Source of the DNA: Alnus glutinosa | Taxonomy: Eukaryota; Streptophyta; Magnoliopsida; Fagales; Betulaceae | Length of the DNA: 64,000 nt | Direction: 5' to 3' | NCBI RefSeq assembly: GCF_958979055.1 | Contig: NC_084896.1 | Coordinates: 1,364,001 to 1,428,000 of the forward strand | Part shown: positions 25,635 to 36,889 of the stretch, one piece after another | How the letters are laid out: every line of letters starts with the position of its first letter | Numbering within the stretch: the first letter of the stretch is position 1 | The notes under the pieces: generated by a model | The model's database searches: none | Seen by the model: the letters and a program-made list of their open reading frames with translations, nothing else | What the model was told of the DNA's origin: nothing | Position numbers and translations under genes: made by a program

Positions 25635-25984
25635 TTAATCCTGTTTGTATTCAGCAAAGTAGTAGCAATAGCATGCGTGATGAGGAAATCCATGACATGC
25701 TCCGCTGAACGCGTCCTCCCAATGCTGGCACTGACGATCACACCCATCCGACGAAAAAAATGAACAAAACCCCGACCATGTTCTGCTTCTACGCCCACAA
25801 AGTAAATACTGTGCTGTTGCCATCTCTGCAGCATCACCTCAAGAAATCAATATACTCATCATCGTACAACATATATACTCAAATCAAAACGTAAGTAGTA
25901 CTACTCACTCATCATCATTTTGGCGGCGAGGATGAAGATTAAAAAGATGGCGAACAAGTAGATAGATTTGCTACTCTTAACCAT
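25635..25984 (-). CDS. Defensin, minus-strand type, with seven cysteines
   Basis: A small secreted cysteine-rich peptide of the plant defensin (gamma-thionin) family, presumably acting outside the cell. Exon 1 (25909-25984) encodes a signal peptide, MVKSSKSIYLFAIFLIFILA. Exon 2 (25635-25825) holds the core, and the join is in frame (88 residues). Cysteine spacing is C-x10-C-x7-C-x3-C-x10-C-x7-C-x-C. The gamma-core GACHGFPHHAC and the TWSG block (RSRTWSGFC) are present. The eighth cysteine, expected in CYCxxxC, is missing (CYCYYF), which would leave Cys1 without its usual partner, and the second loop is two residues longer than usual. Homologous relics lie at 33.9 and 46.4-47.2 kb. Its 5' flank shares blocks with the spacers of the head-to-head pairs further right, but its plus-strand partner is gone. 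It could be functional with a changed disulfide pattern or an early pseudogene. Confidence 0.8.
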
Positions 25985-26184
25985 GCTTAGTTAATTAGCT
26001 GGATAATTAACAACTCTAGTTAAATTAGCTATAGCTAGGTGTTTTATATACCCATAAGAAATATATCAAAGTGGTTTGGCCTCTAATTAAACCAACGAAG
26101 GGCTACCTACCTCTTAATTGTACTTGTGACACACTAACAGTTACATTTTTTTTTCTCAATTTTTGGACACAAATTAGTAAATAA

Positions 26185-26345
26185 TCATGCCCAAGCAAAT
26201 TGAAAGAAGAAGTATTGGTATTGGACCTTACCTTTTATTTATTTATTTCTGAATTGGCCTTTGAATTTTTATTTTTTATTTTTTATTTTTTTCAAGAAGT
26301 CGGCAACAACTAGCTGGTCGATCGGTAGCCCTCTAGAGCTCTCAA
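26185..26345. promoter_or_regulatory. Conserved upstream block shared by the defensin genes (copy 1)
   Basis: This block contains CATGCCCAAGCAAATTGAAA and, downstream, GGTAGCCCTCTAGAG (26324-26338). The same ordered pair recurs near 34740-34916, 40613-40779, 44133-44352 and 62708-62867, each time in the 5' flank of defensin genes. It may be a shared bidirectional promoter part or simply duplicated spacer. Confidence 0.45.
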
Positions 26346-26770
26346 AGTTCTATATATTTCTTTTAATTTATGTTTAGAGAAATTTCATGCTAAATTATCA
26401 CTTGTCGTCCCAAGCTGATAGGTGGATAAGAATGTAATTACTTAATTAACATTTTAAAATTATTAAATCATCATTTACTCTAAAAGCTTAAGTTGATAAA
26501 ATAATAAATTTAATAATTTACTTAATACTCTCACGGATCACAGTACTCCAACTCGCTTGAGGGTTCAAACATTCCCTCTACAATTGTTTACTCACTAGTT
26601 GCAATCCTCTATATAATTCTTTAACTTTTTAGTTTTTAATAAAATAAGAGTATTACAAAAATATTTCGACAAAAGTGTCATTTTTAGCGTACTTTGGCAG
26701 TTTGATGAGTCACATTAGTGCACTTGAAAATTGAGGGGGCTATTCTAAAATCGGTCGTTCGTTGGACTTT

Positions 26771-27979
26771 TGATAATAGCTTAAAAATGCTTATTTTTCA
26801 TATTAAAATAAGTATTATCAAACTTTATTATAATTTAATTCTTGCATTTTATATTTAATTGTGGAATATTGTTCAAATATTAATATTAAGATTAAATGAT
26901 ATATTAATGCAAGAAATTGTGTTATGTAGGAATTATAAAAGAAATCAAAGAGTAAAAGCCAAGATGTGGGTCAAAAGAAGAAGTCTATCCTATGCCCAAG
27001 ATAGAGTCCAATGTGTAAAACAAGAAGAGGTGAAACCAAACTGCTGGACCCATGAATTGGATAAACATTCTAATACTAATACATGACAAAACCAAGAAGA
27101 AAAAAATGTCTTTGGCTCTTATAAAAAGAAGCGGAGTTTTATTTCAAGTATAAGAGAGAGACATGGAACAAAGAAGAAGACTGAGATTCTTATAGTATTA
27201 CGAATCCCAAAAGAAGAATGACTCTTATCTCTATAAGAGAAGCAACACGGCAACAAACAAGGGGCCCGAAAAATTGCAGAAAAAAAAAAGAAGAAGACGT
27301 TCAGCTCAAGATCAAAGAAGATAGCGACGACGGTTCAAGATTTATTTTTATTTTCTTCTCAGTTATTTTATTTTGCTAGCACGATGTTTATGATTTTAAC
27401 GATGAAATTTATTTACATAATCATGTCTAGCTAAATTTCTAGCTGAGCCTCAGGGTGAAACATTTAATAAGATTGTAGTATTTATTTTTCAACTCTTTTA
27501 TGGTTTTTAATATAAGATCCTTTTAATTGATTGTATGATTTATTCTTAGAAAAAGGTTTTTGTTCTGCAAAATTCCTTGATTCATTGTTAACTACGGGTA
27601 CAGTGAATGCTTTGAATTTCCTGCGAATCAAATAACCAATTTTGCGTAATAAAATCAATCAATTTTAAGATTAATCTTTCGATGATATTTTCTCTTGGTA
27701 TTCACTGATCTATTCTTCGATTATCACATGAGTTGCGAAATAAATATTATAATTTTGTTAAAAGTAAAACCCCAATGCCTTAGCGATCCCTTTTAATTGT
27801 TATTTTCATTATATATTTTATTTGCATCATTCAACTAAATCATCTATCATAAATTTTTCTTAATTTTATTTTTTTAGTGTTCTTTGTTTCCTAAATCCCT
27901 GTGGTTTGACACTCGACTTCCGAGAATTACTACTTCGCGACAACCTGCACTTGGGTTCGCACACTTAAGTTGTCAACAA
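26771..27979 (+). repeat. 5' LTR of the Athila-type element
   Basis: Begins TGATAATAGC and ends GTCAACA. It is repeated almost entirely at 32332-33536. A short open frame inside each LTR is present in both copies but is non-coding LTR sequence. Confidence 0.9.
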
Positions 27980-27985
27980 GTTTTT

Positions 27986-28003
27986 GGCGCCGTTGCCAGA
28001 GAT
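27986..28003 (+). other. Primer-binding site, tRNA-Asp type
   Basis: TGGCGCCGTTGCC (27986-27998) is complementary to the 3' end of plant tRNA-Asp (GGCAACGGCGCCA), a few bases after the 5' LTR. This primer choice is known for Athila-lineage elements. Confidence 0.8.
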
Positions 28004-28199
28004 TTCGGCGTTGATAAAGAGCACCGGACTGTTTTAACGAGGTTTGCTTCGATTTGCGATTCGTCACATATCCGGTAAACTCGTTCCATCTTTAATTTTC
28101 TATTTTTTTTATTGTGTGTTTGTTGGTGTATGAATGCTTGGTATCGTGATCAGAGTGGTCGTTTGATAAAAATAGAGTTTGAAGTGTGTTTAGAAAATT

Positions 28200-30742
28200 T
28201 GTTTGAGTCTTTAGTACATTCTCACACACTTGGCACGATGGCTGATGATGGTAGTAATCATGGGGAGAATGGGAATTTGAATCATAATGATTCTCCAATG
28301 CGGTCATTGCGTGAATATTTGCAACCCCCTCGCAGCAGTACCCCTTCATGCATTATTTTTTCTCACCAAGGTAATAATATTAATTTCAAACCAGGTACGA
28401 TTCCATTACTTCCTAAATTCCATGGTATTGAGTCTGAAAATCCTTATTTGCACATAAAAGAATTTGAGGAAGTATGTTTCACTTTTCATGACCAAACTTG
28501 TAGTGAAGAATTAGTTAGGCTTAAATTGTTTCCTTTCTCTCTAAAAAATAAAGCTAAGACTTGGCTTAATGCTTTGAGACCTAGGACAATAGGCACATGG
28601 CAAGAGATGCAAACTGAATTTTTCAAAAAGTTTTTTCCTATTCATAGGACAAATGCTCTTAAAAGACAAATCATGAATTTTGTTCAAAAGGAAAATGAGA
28701 CATTTTATCAATGTTGAGAACGTTTTAAAGATTTGTTAAACTCTTGCCCACATCATGGCTATGAAATTTGGCGCACCATTAATTTTTTCTATGAGGATTT
28801 TATGCCCCAAATGGGCCAATTTGTTGAAATGATGTGTAATGGTGAATTTTTAAACAAAGACCCCAATGAGGCTTGGGAATACTTTGACCACCTAGCTGAA
28901 AATGCTCAATCTTGGGACACCACTGCCCCTGAAAGTTCTAGTAAGACCAAGCCTCCTACCACTACATCTAGTGGGGGTATGTATCACCTTAGGGAAGGGG
29001 ATAACTTATATGCTAAAATTTCAAGTTTGGCCAGAAAAGTTGAAACTATGGAATTAAGGAAAGATAATGAAATCAAATCTGTGCAAAAAGAAGAAGTGTG
29101 TAGCATTTGTGAAGTCAGTGGACACACAACACGTGAGTGTCCAACTATTCCAGCTTTTAAAGAAGTATTGCATGAACAAGCAAATGCCATAAACACTTAC
29201 AAAAAGCCTTTTAATTCTCCATACTCTGAGACATACAATCCGGGGTGGAGGAATCACCCCAATTTTAGTTGGAGACAGGAGAATAATGCACCACCACCAC
29301 CTCAAGAGCCCTCTAACTTTGTTCCTTATCTTCCCCCACATAAGAGGACTCTTGAGGATACGTTGCAAACATTTATGCAAGGGCAAGACACATTCAATAG
29401 TCGAACATCACAAGCCATTGATGACATAAAAAGCACTTTCACCAAGATCACCTCATTTATGAACATTCAAGAAAAATGAAAGTTTCCATCTCAACCTGAA
29501 CCTAACCCTCGATAGGGGGTAAATGAAGTCCAAAATACTTAAGTGAAACATGCTAAGTATGTCACTATCCTTAGGAGTGGAAAGGAGGTTAACAAAGAAA
29601 TCCCAACAAAGGTTTCAGAACCCAAGGAAAATTTAGAAACTAAGGATGATGACATGTCTAGTAAGGTTGAGGATGTTGAGGAAAGAGTGTATAAGCCTGT
29701 TGCCCCGTTCCCCCAAAGGTTGCTTGCACCTAAAATGGGGACAACAAATCAAGATGTCTTGGAAGTGTTCAAACAGGTAAAGATAAATATCCCTTTGCTA
29801 GATGCCATCAAACAAATTCCATCATATGCAAAATTTCTGAAAGATCTTTGCACTGTAAAGCGAAAGCTTTTTGTGCAAAAGAAGGCATTTTTAACAGAGC
29901 AGGTAAGTTCTATAATTCAGCAGAAAATCCCTTTCAAGCATAAAGACCCTGGATCACCCACTATCCCATGCATCATTGGTGATTCTAAGATTGATAAAGC
30001 ATTGATTGATTTAGGATCTGGTGTCAATTTACTACCCTACTCAGTTTATGAGCAATTAGGTCTTGGTGAATTAAAACCCACCAAAGTTGTTTTGCAACTT
30101 GCCGATCGATCTGTTGTTATACCGAGAGGGATAGTAGAAGATGTTTTAGTTCAAGTTTATAAATTTTACTTTCCAGTGGATTTCATTGCTTTAGATACAA
30201 AGCCTGTTGCACCATTTAGCATTGACGTTCCTGTCATTTTAGGACGACCATTTTTAGCTACTTCTAATGCTTTGAATAATTGCAGGAATGGAATCATGAA
30301 GCTCACATTTGGAAATATGACCGTTGAGTTGAACATCTTCAACATTTATAAGCAACCTGCCATTGATGATGATGAGGAAATTGTTGAGGTAGACATGATC
30401 CAAAATTTGGCGGAAAGTAAATTTGTTCATTCTATGATTTCTGATCCTATAGAGGCATGTTTACTGAATCTCAACAGTGATGATATAGAATTGGACATGG
30501 CTAATGATATTTTGGATGCTAATCCAATGATGGACACTAATGGAAGGAACCCATGTTTTGAGGACTTGTATAGTCCCATTAAAACTCATCCATCTAATTT
30601 CATAGCACCGAAAATTGAAAAATCAAAAAATGGCAATGCTTTTAAAGAACAATATTTGAAACCATTTTTTGAAGATTGTGAGCGTAAGAATGAGTCTTTT
30701 AATCAGGTGGATCCCATTTATCAGGATTTGCCAAGCACCTAA
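28200..30742 (+). pseudogene. Remnant gag and protease region of the Athila-type element
   Basis: The gag part includes a retrotransposon-gag domain (about 28390-28720) and one CCHC zinc knuckle (about 29098-29145, CSICEVSGHTTREC). A retropepsin-like protease domain follows at about 29930-30340. The region is not intact, and no pol domains follow before the 3' LTR. Confidence 0.8.
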
Positions 30743-31658
30743 ATGTGATTAGAAATTGTAGTAGTAGTGTTAGTTTAGGTTGTGTTTTTGTTTTTGTTTT
30801 TATTTTTGTTTTTGCTTTTGCTTTTGTTTTTTTTGTTTTCTAACCCATTTTGCAAATAATAAAGTGTCTTTACTTGTCACCTCAAGGTACTCTTCTTAAC
30901 CCATACTTTTTGCTTCCTTTTGTTACATTGAGGACAATATAAGTTTTAGGTTGGGGGGAGGAGTTGACAGTGATTGAAAAAAAAAAAAAAAAATTGCAAT
31001 GATGTCTTCACTTCTTTAATGGTTATGTTGAACTTGAATACCTGAGTAAGTCATTTTTGAGTGTTGTGGAACCTTAATTTTGATTCAAAGTTTATTGGCA
31101 AGCTTAAATTCACGAATACATGATTACAGGACTAGGAATTTGAATTTTGCTGCTTATTTTTAGCTACTGAATACTTCACTCGTTTCACTTTGAACTTAGC
31201 ACAAGCACACTAGCATATAATCGTGGGGTATGAATTGTGAAACCAAATATGCATTTTTTATTTTTTTTTTATTATTATTTTTTTTTATATCTTAAGTTTA
31301 TTTGGTTGATTCATTGAATGAGAGACGACCTTGGCATGAAATTAATATTATATTATATATATATATATTATTAGAAAAAAAAAAAAAAGTTATTGACCAC
31401 TTTGAGTTTTTTGCTGAGTAACCGGGCCTCTTGCCTTAGTAAGCAGAGAGTGTTTGCGTCAAAAGGTGAGAAGTTTGGAGTGGTTGATGTCATGTTGTGG
31501 CTAGTTTAGCTTCGTAGTCTTTTTGACTTGAGTTAGTAAACCCGTAGGTGTGTTTCTACACCCAATGCCCTCAGGCTTGGGAATCATTGGTATAAAGCTC
31601 GATACATGGGTCAATTAGAAAACTTAAGGGAGCTAAGCATTGCACAGTCCACACACGG

Positions 31659-31691
<33 letters not shown>

Positions 31692-32331
31692 GAGAGAGAG
31701 AGAGAGAAAAAGAAAAAAAAAAAAAGAGAAATAGAAAAAGTAGCTTAATTTCTGCCTTGGTTGTTTCATCAAATGGAGATTCCAATGAATTTTGGGGTAT
31801 TGAATCATGTATATAGGAATTACTTTGAAGCCCCATGATTGTGTGATAGTTCACTCTACACCAAAAGAGGACTTGTGGCGTTTCAGTAGCCAATTATAGT
31901 GATGTAACCTATTTTGGATGTCCTAAACTTGTGAAAATGAAGTTTGTGCTTCTAAGCTTGTTAATGAATAAGAATTATATTTTGTGCTACTCCACTCTCA
32001 CAGATAACATAGTTTGGCATTTATTTAATTTGAAGTCAAGACTGAGCAAGCGGTTGGAAATAATATAGCGTTTGTGGGTATCGCTTCTGGTAAGCCCTCA
32101 CGAGACTATAACTCGTCCACTAGGGACACATAGGGGTTTAAAGGCTTGTTGCATTCGCTAAATGCAATCGAGAATGCCAGCGAAAGTGGTGTAGTTAGAA
32201 CTTTTATTTTAATTTTTTTTCTCTCTACTTTTAAAAAACAAAAGAAGAAAAAAATTATTCTTTTCTTGAGTCTGTTTTAGTTTAAGTCGCTTGAATTGCT
32301 AAGGACTAGCAATAGGCTGGTTGGGGGGGTG
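30743..32331 (+). other. Non-coding 3' internal region of the Athila-type element
   Basis: About 1.6 kb without coding signal. It includes TTGAGGACAATATAAGTTTT followed by a G-rich stretch near 30930-30960, an A-rich tract at 31661-31690, and a polypurine tract (TTGGGGGGGTG) directly before the 3' LTR. Confidence 0.6.
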
Positions 32332-33536
32332 TGATAATAGCTTAAAAATGCTTATTTTTCTTATTAAAATAAGTATTATCATATTTTATTATAATTTAAT
32401 TCTTGCATTTTATATTTAATTGTGGAATATTGTTCAAATATTTATATTAAGATTAAATGATATATTAATGCAAGAAATTGAGTTATGTAGGAATTACAAA
32501 AGAAATCAAAGAGTAAAAGCCAAGATGTGGGTCAAAAGAAGAAGTCTATCCTATGCCCAAGATAGAGTCCAATGTGTAAAACAAGAAGAGGTGAAACCAA
32601 ACTGCTGGACCCACGAATTGGATAAACATTCTAATACTACTACATGACAAAACCAAGAAGAAAAAGGTGTCTTTGGCTCTTATAAAAATAAGCGGAGTTT
32701 TATTTCAAGTGTAAGAGAGAGACATGGAACAAAGAGAAGACTGAGATTCTTATAGTAGTACGAATCCCAAAAGAAGAATGACTCTTATCTCTATAAGAGA
32801 AGCAACACGGCAACAAACAAGGGGCCCGGAAAATTGCAGAAAAAGAAGAAGAAGACGTTCAGCTCAAGATCAAAGAAGACAACGACGACGGTTCAAGATT
32901 TATTTTTATTTTCTTCTCAGTTATTTTATTTTGCTAGCACGATGTTTATGATTTTAACGATGAAATTTATTTACATAATCATGTCTAGCTAAATTTCTAG
33001 CTGAGGCTAAGGGTGAAACATTTAATAAGATTGTAGTATTTATTTTTCAACTCTTTTATGGTTTTTAATGTAAGATCTTTTTAATTGATTGCATGATTTA
33101 TTCTTAGAAAAAGGTTTTTGTTCTGCAAAATTCCTTGATTCATTGTTAACTACAGGTATAGTGAATGCTTTGAATTCCTTGCGAATCAAATAACTAATTT
33201 TGCGTAATAAAATCAATCAATTTTAAGATTAATCTTTCGATGATATTTTCTCTTGGTATTCACTGATCTATTCTTCGATTATCACATGAGTTGCGAAATA
33301 AATATTATAATTTTGTTAAAAATAAAACCCCAATGCCTTAGCGATCCCTTTTAATTGTTATTTTCATTATATATTTTATTTGCATCATTCAACTAAATCA
33401 TCTATTATAAATTTTTCTTAATTTTATTTTTTTAGTGTTCTTTGTTTCCCAAATCCCTGTGGTTCGACACTTGACTTCCGAGAATTACTACTTCGCGACA
33501 ACCTGCACTTGGGTTCGCACACTTAAGTTGTCAACA
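32332..33536 (+). repeat. 3' LTR of the Athila-type element
   Basis: Matches the 5' LTR apart from roughly 30 differences and small length changes in A runs. It is followed by ACTTC, the right-hand target duplication. Confidence 0.9.
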
Positions 33537-33884
33537 ACTTCTTTTTCTTTTTTCTTCTATATATATATATATTTATCCCCACCGTATTTGATTTATTCTG
33601 TACATTAATTTCATGATTTATATTTCTTAGTCTAGGTCAATTTATGTTTCCTCATATAAGTCGATTTAAGTTTACTTGTATATAGAGGTCGACTTATTCA
33701 ACTATAAATCGGTCTCTCTTGTACACAATTTAGACACAGAAATATATATAGCATTCAGATGATTCATATATTCTCTAGTTATTTTAACACAAAGACTAGA
33801 TTCTTTGTGAATAGAGTTTGTGTAAAGTTGATTATATACAGTAGTTTGATGGTGGCTGTAAATTGCATGTTAGTAACTACTCAC
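33537..33884. other. AT-rich stretch with an LTR-like fragment
   Basis: Sequence around 33640-33820 (ACTATAAATCGGTCTCTC followed by pyrimidine-rich DNA) looks like a TATA-to-R portion of an LTR. It sits where intron and exon 2 of the minus-strand defensin relic at 33.9 kb should be. No exon 2 is found. Confidence 0.35.
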
Positions 33885-33954
33885 TGATTTTGGAGGAGAG
33901 GATGAAGATTAAGAAGATGGGTAACAAGTAGATAGATTGGCAAGTCCTAACCAT
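33885..33954 (-). pseudogene. Defensin exon 1 relic, minus-strand type
   Basis: The minus strand reads MVRTCQSIYLLPIFLIFILS followed by a GTGAGTAG donor, matching exon 1 of the defensin at 25.6 kb (MVKSSKSIYLFAIFLIFILA). No cysteine-core exon is found on the left before the Athila-type LTR, so only the signal-peptide exon survives. Its start codon faces the plus-strand defensin at 35326, head to head. Confidence 0.7.
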
Positions 33955-35325
33955 GCCTAATTAGCTGGATAAGAAGGGCAGTTTAATTAGGTAGAGAAAT
34001 ATATCAGACTCAAAAGCATGCATGTTTAAATATGGTACCAATATTGTATTCGACCACATAAGTGTCTTTATTTGGCAAATAGTAGAAAAATGTGAAATAA
34101 ATCTAGAGGTAAATAGTGAAAGAGTTTGAGAAATCTCTGTTTTGGTTACTTAATTATCAAGACCAGAGTCGTATCTTCTATTTATAACCAGTTAAAGTTT
34201 ACAAGATATGCTGGAACAGATTACAAAGCCATTTTTAAGAACAGAAAGGACAAACTATACATATAAAATACGTAACAGAAATCTATGAGGGACATTATAG
34301 CTTCGACTATGTGCTGTGTTTGAGAAGAAGTCAGCAGGAATCCTGAAAAGGAGGCAGCTTGCAGTTGCAACTGTCAGGGGTAGAGGCTGCAGTCGTGGCT
34401 GTGAAAGGTCTGCTGATCAGAGGAAAAGTGGGGTATGGAAGCATGACTGAATTGGAGGATCCTCTTCTGGTTAAGTGCAGTTTATTTGGTTATCATTTTG
34501 GGAGTGAGTGGTTGGACCATTCTCAGGAATGCTTTCCGGACTTCAATTCCTTAACAAATAGTATTTTCAAAAAGAATAGACATTAATCTAGAGTTTAATT
34601 TGCTATGGTTTGGCCTCTAAGCCAACGAAGAGGTACCTAGCTCTTTGTTCTAGCTTGTGACACACTAACAGTAACATTTTTTTTTTTTTTTTTTTTACAT
34701 GTATTTCCCTAAAGTTTTGGACATACATTAATTAGTAAGCAATTCATGCCCAAACAAATTGAAAGAAGAAATATTGGTATTGGACCGAGTCTTTTTTTTA
34801 TTTTTATTTTTATTATTATTCTTTAATTGGCCTTTGCATATATATATATTGATCTTTAATTTTTACCAAGTTTTGGCAACAACGTAACTAGCGGCTCGAT
34901 CGGTAGCCCTCTAGAGTTCTCAAAGCTTGATATATTTCTTTCATGAAATATATTAAGATAGGAATTAATTAAGTAAATAAACAAACAAAAACAAAAACAA
35001 AAATAAAAAGGTTTGATTTTTATACATATAACTATCATTAAGTTGATATATATATGATAAGTTTAATTATATTATTGGGTGCCATGCATTCAGGGTTACC
35101 TTTTAATTTGAGGGACAAAAAAAAATATATCAAACTAAATTTAATTAAAGTGGACCCTCTATAATTATTTACTCACTAAAGATCAACATTTTCTTCTCCC
35201 ACTGCACGCAATCCTTTATATAAATAAAGAAAATCTCTCTCGTTTCTTCTACTATATATCCATTTCTCCTTCTCTCTGAAAAGTGGGATACTTCAATAGC
35301 TTTTACACTCTAATTGAAAGAGAAA
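33955..35325. promoter_or_regulatory. Head-to-head defensin intergenic region (pair 1)
   Basis: The 1371-bp spacer lies between the minus-strand relic and the plus-strand gene. After removing the 440-bp solo LTR and its duplication it is about 0.93 kb, close to pair 2. It contains the conserved blocks (GGTAGCCCTCTAGAG at 34902-34916) and a TATA box (TTTATATAAATAAAG, about 35216-35230) about 100 bp before the plus-strand ATG. Confidence 0.55.
34117..34556 (-). mobile_element. Solo LTR, 440 bp, in the defensin spacer
   Basis: Starts TG (TGAAAGAG) and ends CA (CCTTAACA), with perfect 5-bp flanking repeats AATAG (34112-34116 and 34557-34561). Read on the minus strand it begins TGTTAAGGAATTGAAG and has a TATA-like TTATAAATAGAAG, so the minus orientation is likely. 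No internal region or second LTR is seen. Superfamily uncertain. Confidence 0.75.
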
Positions 35326-35716
35326 ATGTCAGTTTCTTCATTTATTGGAGTTTTGGCAATCTTTGCTCTACTCTTTGCTATTGTTTCGCCTCCTACTTTG
35401 GCTTTGTATCCGGCTCCTGTTCCTGCTGGTAAATGTTTTTATTTTTTATTTTTTAAATATGCATAGATTGGCCTTCTAATCTCTTTTTCCTTTTCTTTTC
35501 ACTTCATTTTTTTTTTTTAATTTTTAATTTTTTTTTATGTGATAATATATAGTCATCAATATTCAACCATGTGAAAGTTTAAGCAAAACTTGGCACGGGA
35601 GATGTAGGAGCACAGGACACTGTGATAGGCATTGCAGGAACCAGGAGCAGGCAGAACATGGGGCATGTCATGGGTTTTGGCGTAAAAAATGCTATTGCTA
35701 TCGCGACTGTGCTTGA
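35326..35716 (+). CDS. Defensin A (eight cysteines)
   Basis: A secreted plant defensin, likely antifungal or signalling, acting in the apoplast. Exon 1 (35326-35428) encodes a signal peptide, MSVSSFIGVLAIFALLFAIV, and a short Pro-rich linker. Exon 2 (35553-35716) encodes the core. The join is phase 1 (G|GT ... AG|TC) and gives 88 residues. All eight cysteines are present: C-x10-C-x5-C-x3-C-x10-C-x7-C-x-C-x3-C. The SKTWHG block, the CDRHC helix motif and the gamma-core GACHGFWRKKC are typical. About 15 residues separate the probable signal cleavage (after PTLA) from Cys1, longer than in most class I defensins. A TATA box lies about 100 bp upstream. Function is inferred from family only. Confidence 0.88.
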
Positions 35717-35805
35717 GTACAAGACAATGAAAACGCATTGAGATGCGTAAAAAGACTCTTTTAACAGCAGTTATTGCAACTCGCATAATAAATGACAATT
35801 TTCTA

Positions 35806-36083
35806 TGTTGAAATAAGTGGCTCATATTCTCTTAGGCATATAGAGTAATACGAGAATACCAATATAGTGATCAGTTGATGGAGCATCGCGACGTTGTCCT
35901 TACAGTAAGGTTTGTTATAAATATGTTATACTGTAATTTAAATTATTATTGAATATAGTCGCATTCTTGTAGACGTAGGTACATTGACGAACCACATAAA
36001 TCGGTATCTTGATTTTCTCTTGCTCTCTCTTTCTGATTCCATGTGTTATTCATCAATCATCATTGTTGTGCACGGTAACAACA
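35806..36083 (+). mobile_element. Probable small solo LTR after defensin A
   Basis: Compared with the flank of the 45 kb unit, about 275 bp are inserted here between GACAAT and TTATCGATGAATAAAC. The insert begins TGTTGAAATAAG and ends GTAACAACA. It has TATA-like GTTATAAATATG and a pyrimidine-rich tail with GAACCACATAAATC, typical of an LTR R-U5 region. A clean target duplication is not seen. Confidence 0.5.
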
Positions 36084-36889
36084 TTATCGATGAATAAACT
36101 AATGGATACACAATATCATTTTTCATTTCTATCATCTTCTCGTCAAGCTATCTAATCCCTTTGAATGTTGCAAAATCTTCACTAAAACGCATGTTAAGAA
36201 TGTATGCTTCAAGCTGGTTATCCGATGTGATAAGGTGAACTACTTAAAAATCATTTGGATAAACCTAGACAAGCCAAATTAATTTCTCCTTGTTGAAGGT
36301 AGCAAATGTTCTGAACTTAAACATGCAACACAAAGTAATAATCCAAAATTCACCTCATTAAAATGATTGTTATGTTACTGAAGTTGCATATCTATGACTA
36401 TAAAATAAAGCTCTACACAGTAATGATGAGAATTTTTCATGCTTTGGTCTTTTTGCAAAGACCGTGGTCATAGTATAGGTCATCCATATTGGAAATAAAA
36501 ATATTATTTTTTGTACAAAAATACAGTAATTTAATCAAATAATTAAAGAGTTCCACCCTACATCTCTCTCATAGCTCTTAAATCTTACTTTGAAAGTTGA
36601 ACAAACTTTATCTTGATCTTTTCGTTGTAATGTATGAGATAACTCATATGTAAGCCCTAAACACTATTCATCAAGTGTTAATTGAATGAAAAATCAAAAT
36701 TATGGAACAAATTAATTAGTATAATATTTGCTTGAGATAACTCATATTAAATTCTCTTTGTTCAAAATATGTATAAATTAAACATTTTCCACAATACCTC
36801 CAATCAGATCGATGACGTAAGAAAACATGTGAATTGAATAAGTCTAACAAGTAGTGCTCCATAATGAGAAGTACTCCAATGTATATATC
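36084..36889. other. Defensin downstream flank (unit copy)
   Basis: This stretch is collinear with 45580-46365, the flank after defensin C. Both carry GTGTTGCAAAATCTTCACTAA-type text and CTCCATAATGAGAA. The homology stops near 36890, where the sibling continues into a minus-strand defensin relic and this copy enters MULE-associated DNA. Confidence 0.6.

Larger units (their letters stand above)
26771..33536 (+). mobile_element. Athila-type Ty3/Gypsy LTR element lacking the polymerase region (fossil)
   Basis: A 6.8 kb element with two long LTRs (1209 and 1205 bp), a primer-binding site matching the 3' end of tRNA-Asp, a gag-protease region and a G-rich polypurine tract just before the 3' LTR. 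The flanks ACTTT/ACTTC are a near-perfect 5-bp target duplication. No reverse transcriptase, RNase H or integrase is present, so it is a non-autonomous derivative. The gag-protease part is also broken (a few breaks). The LTRs differ at roughly 30 positions by eye (about 2.5-3%), suggesting insertion about one to several million years ago depending on the substitution rate. The lineage call rests on the tRNA-Asp primer site and gag/protease features. Confidence 0.85.

Noticed and set aside
26859-27086. A 75-codon open frame repeated at 32420-32647
   Set aside because: It lies in the LTRs of the Athila-type element. Its conservation is explained by LTR identity, not by coding.
35556-35825. Minus-strand frames opposite defensin exon 2 (also near 41.8, 45.1, 52.2, 60.4 and 63.6 kb)
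   Set aside because: They are antisense shadows of the conserved cysteine-core exon.
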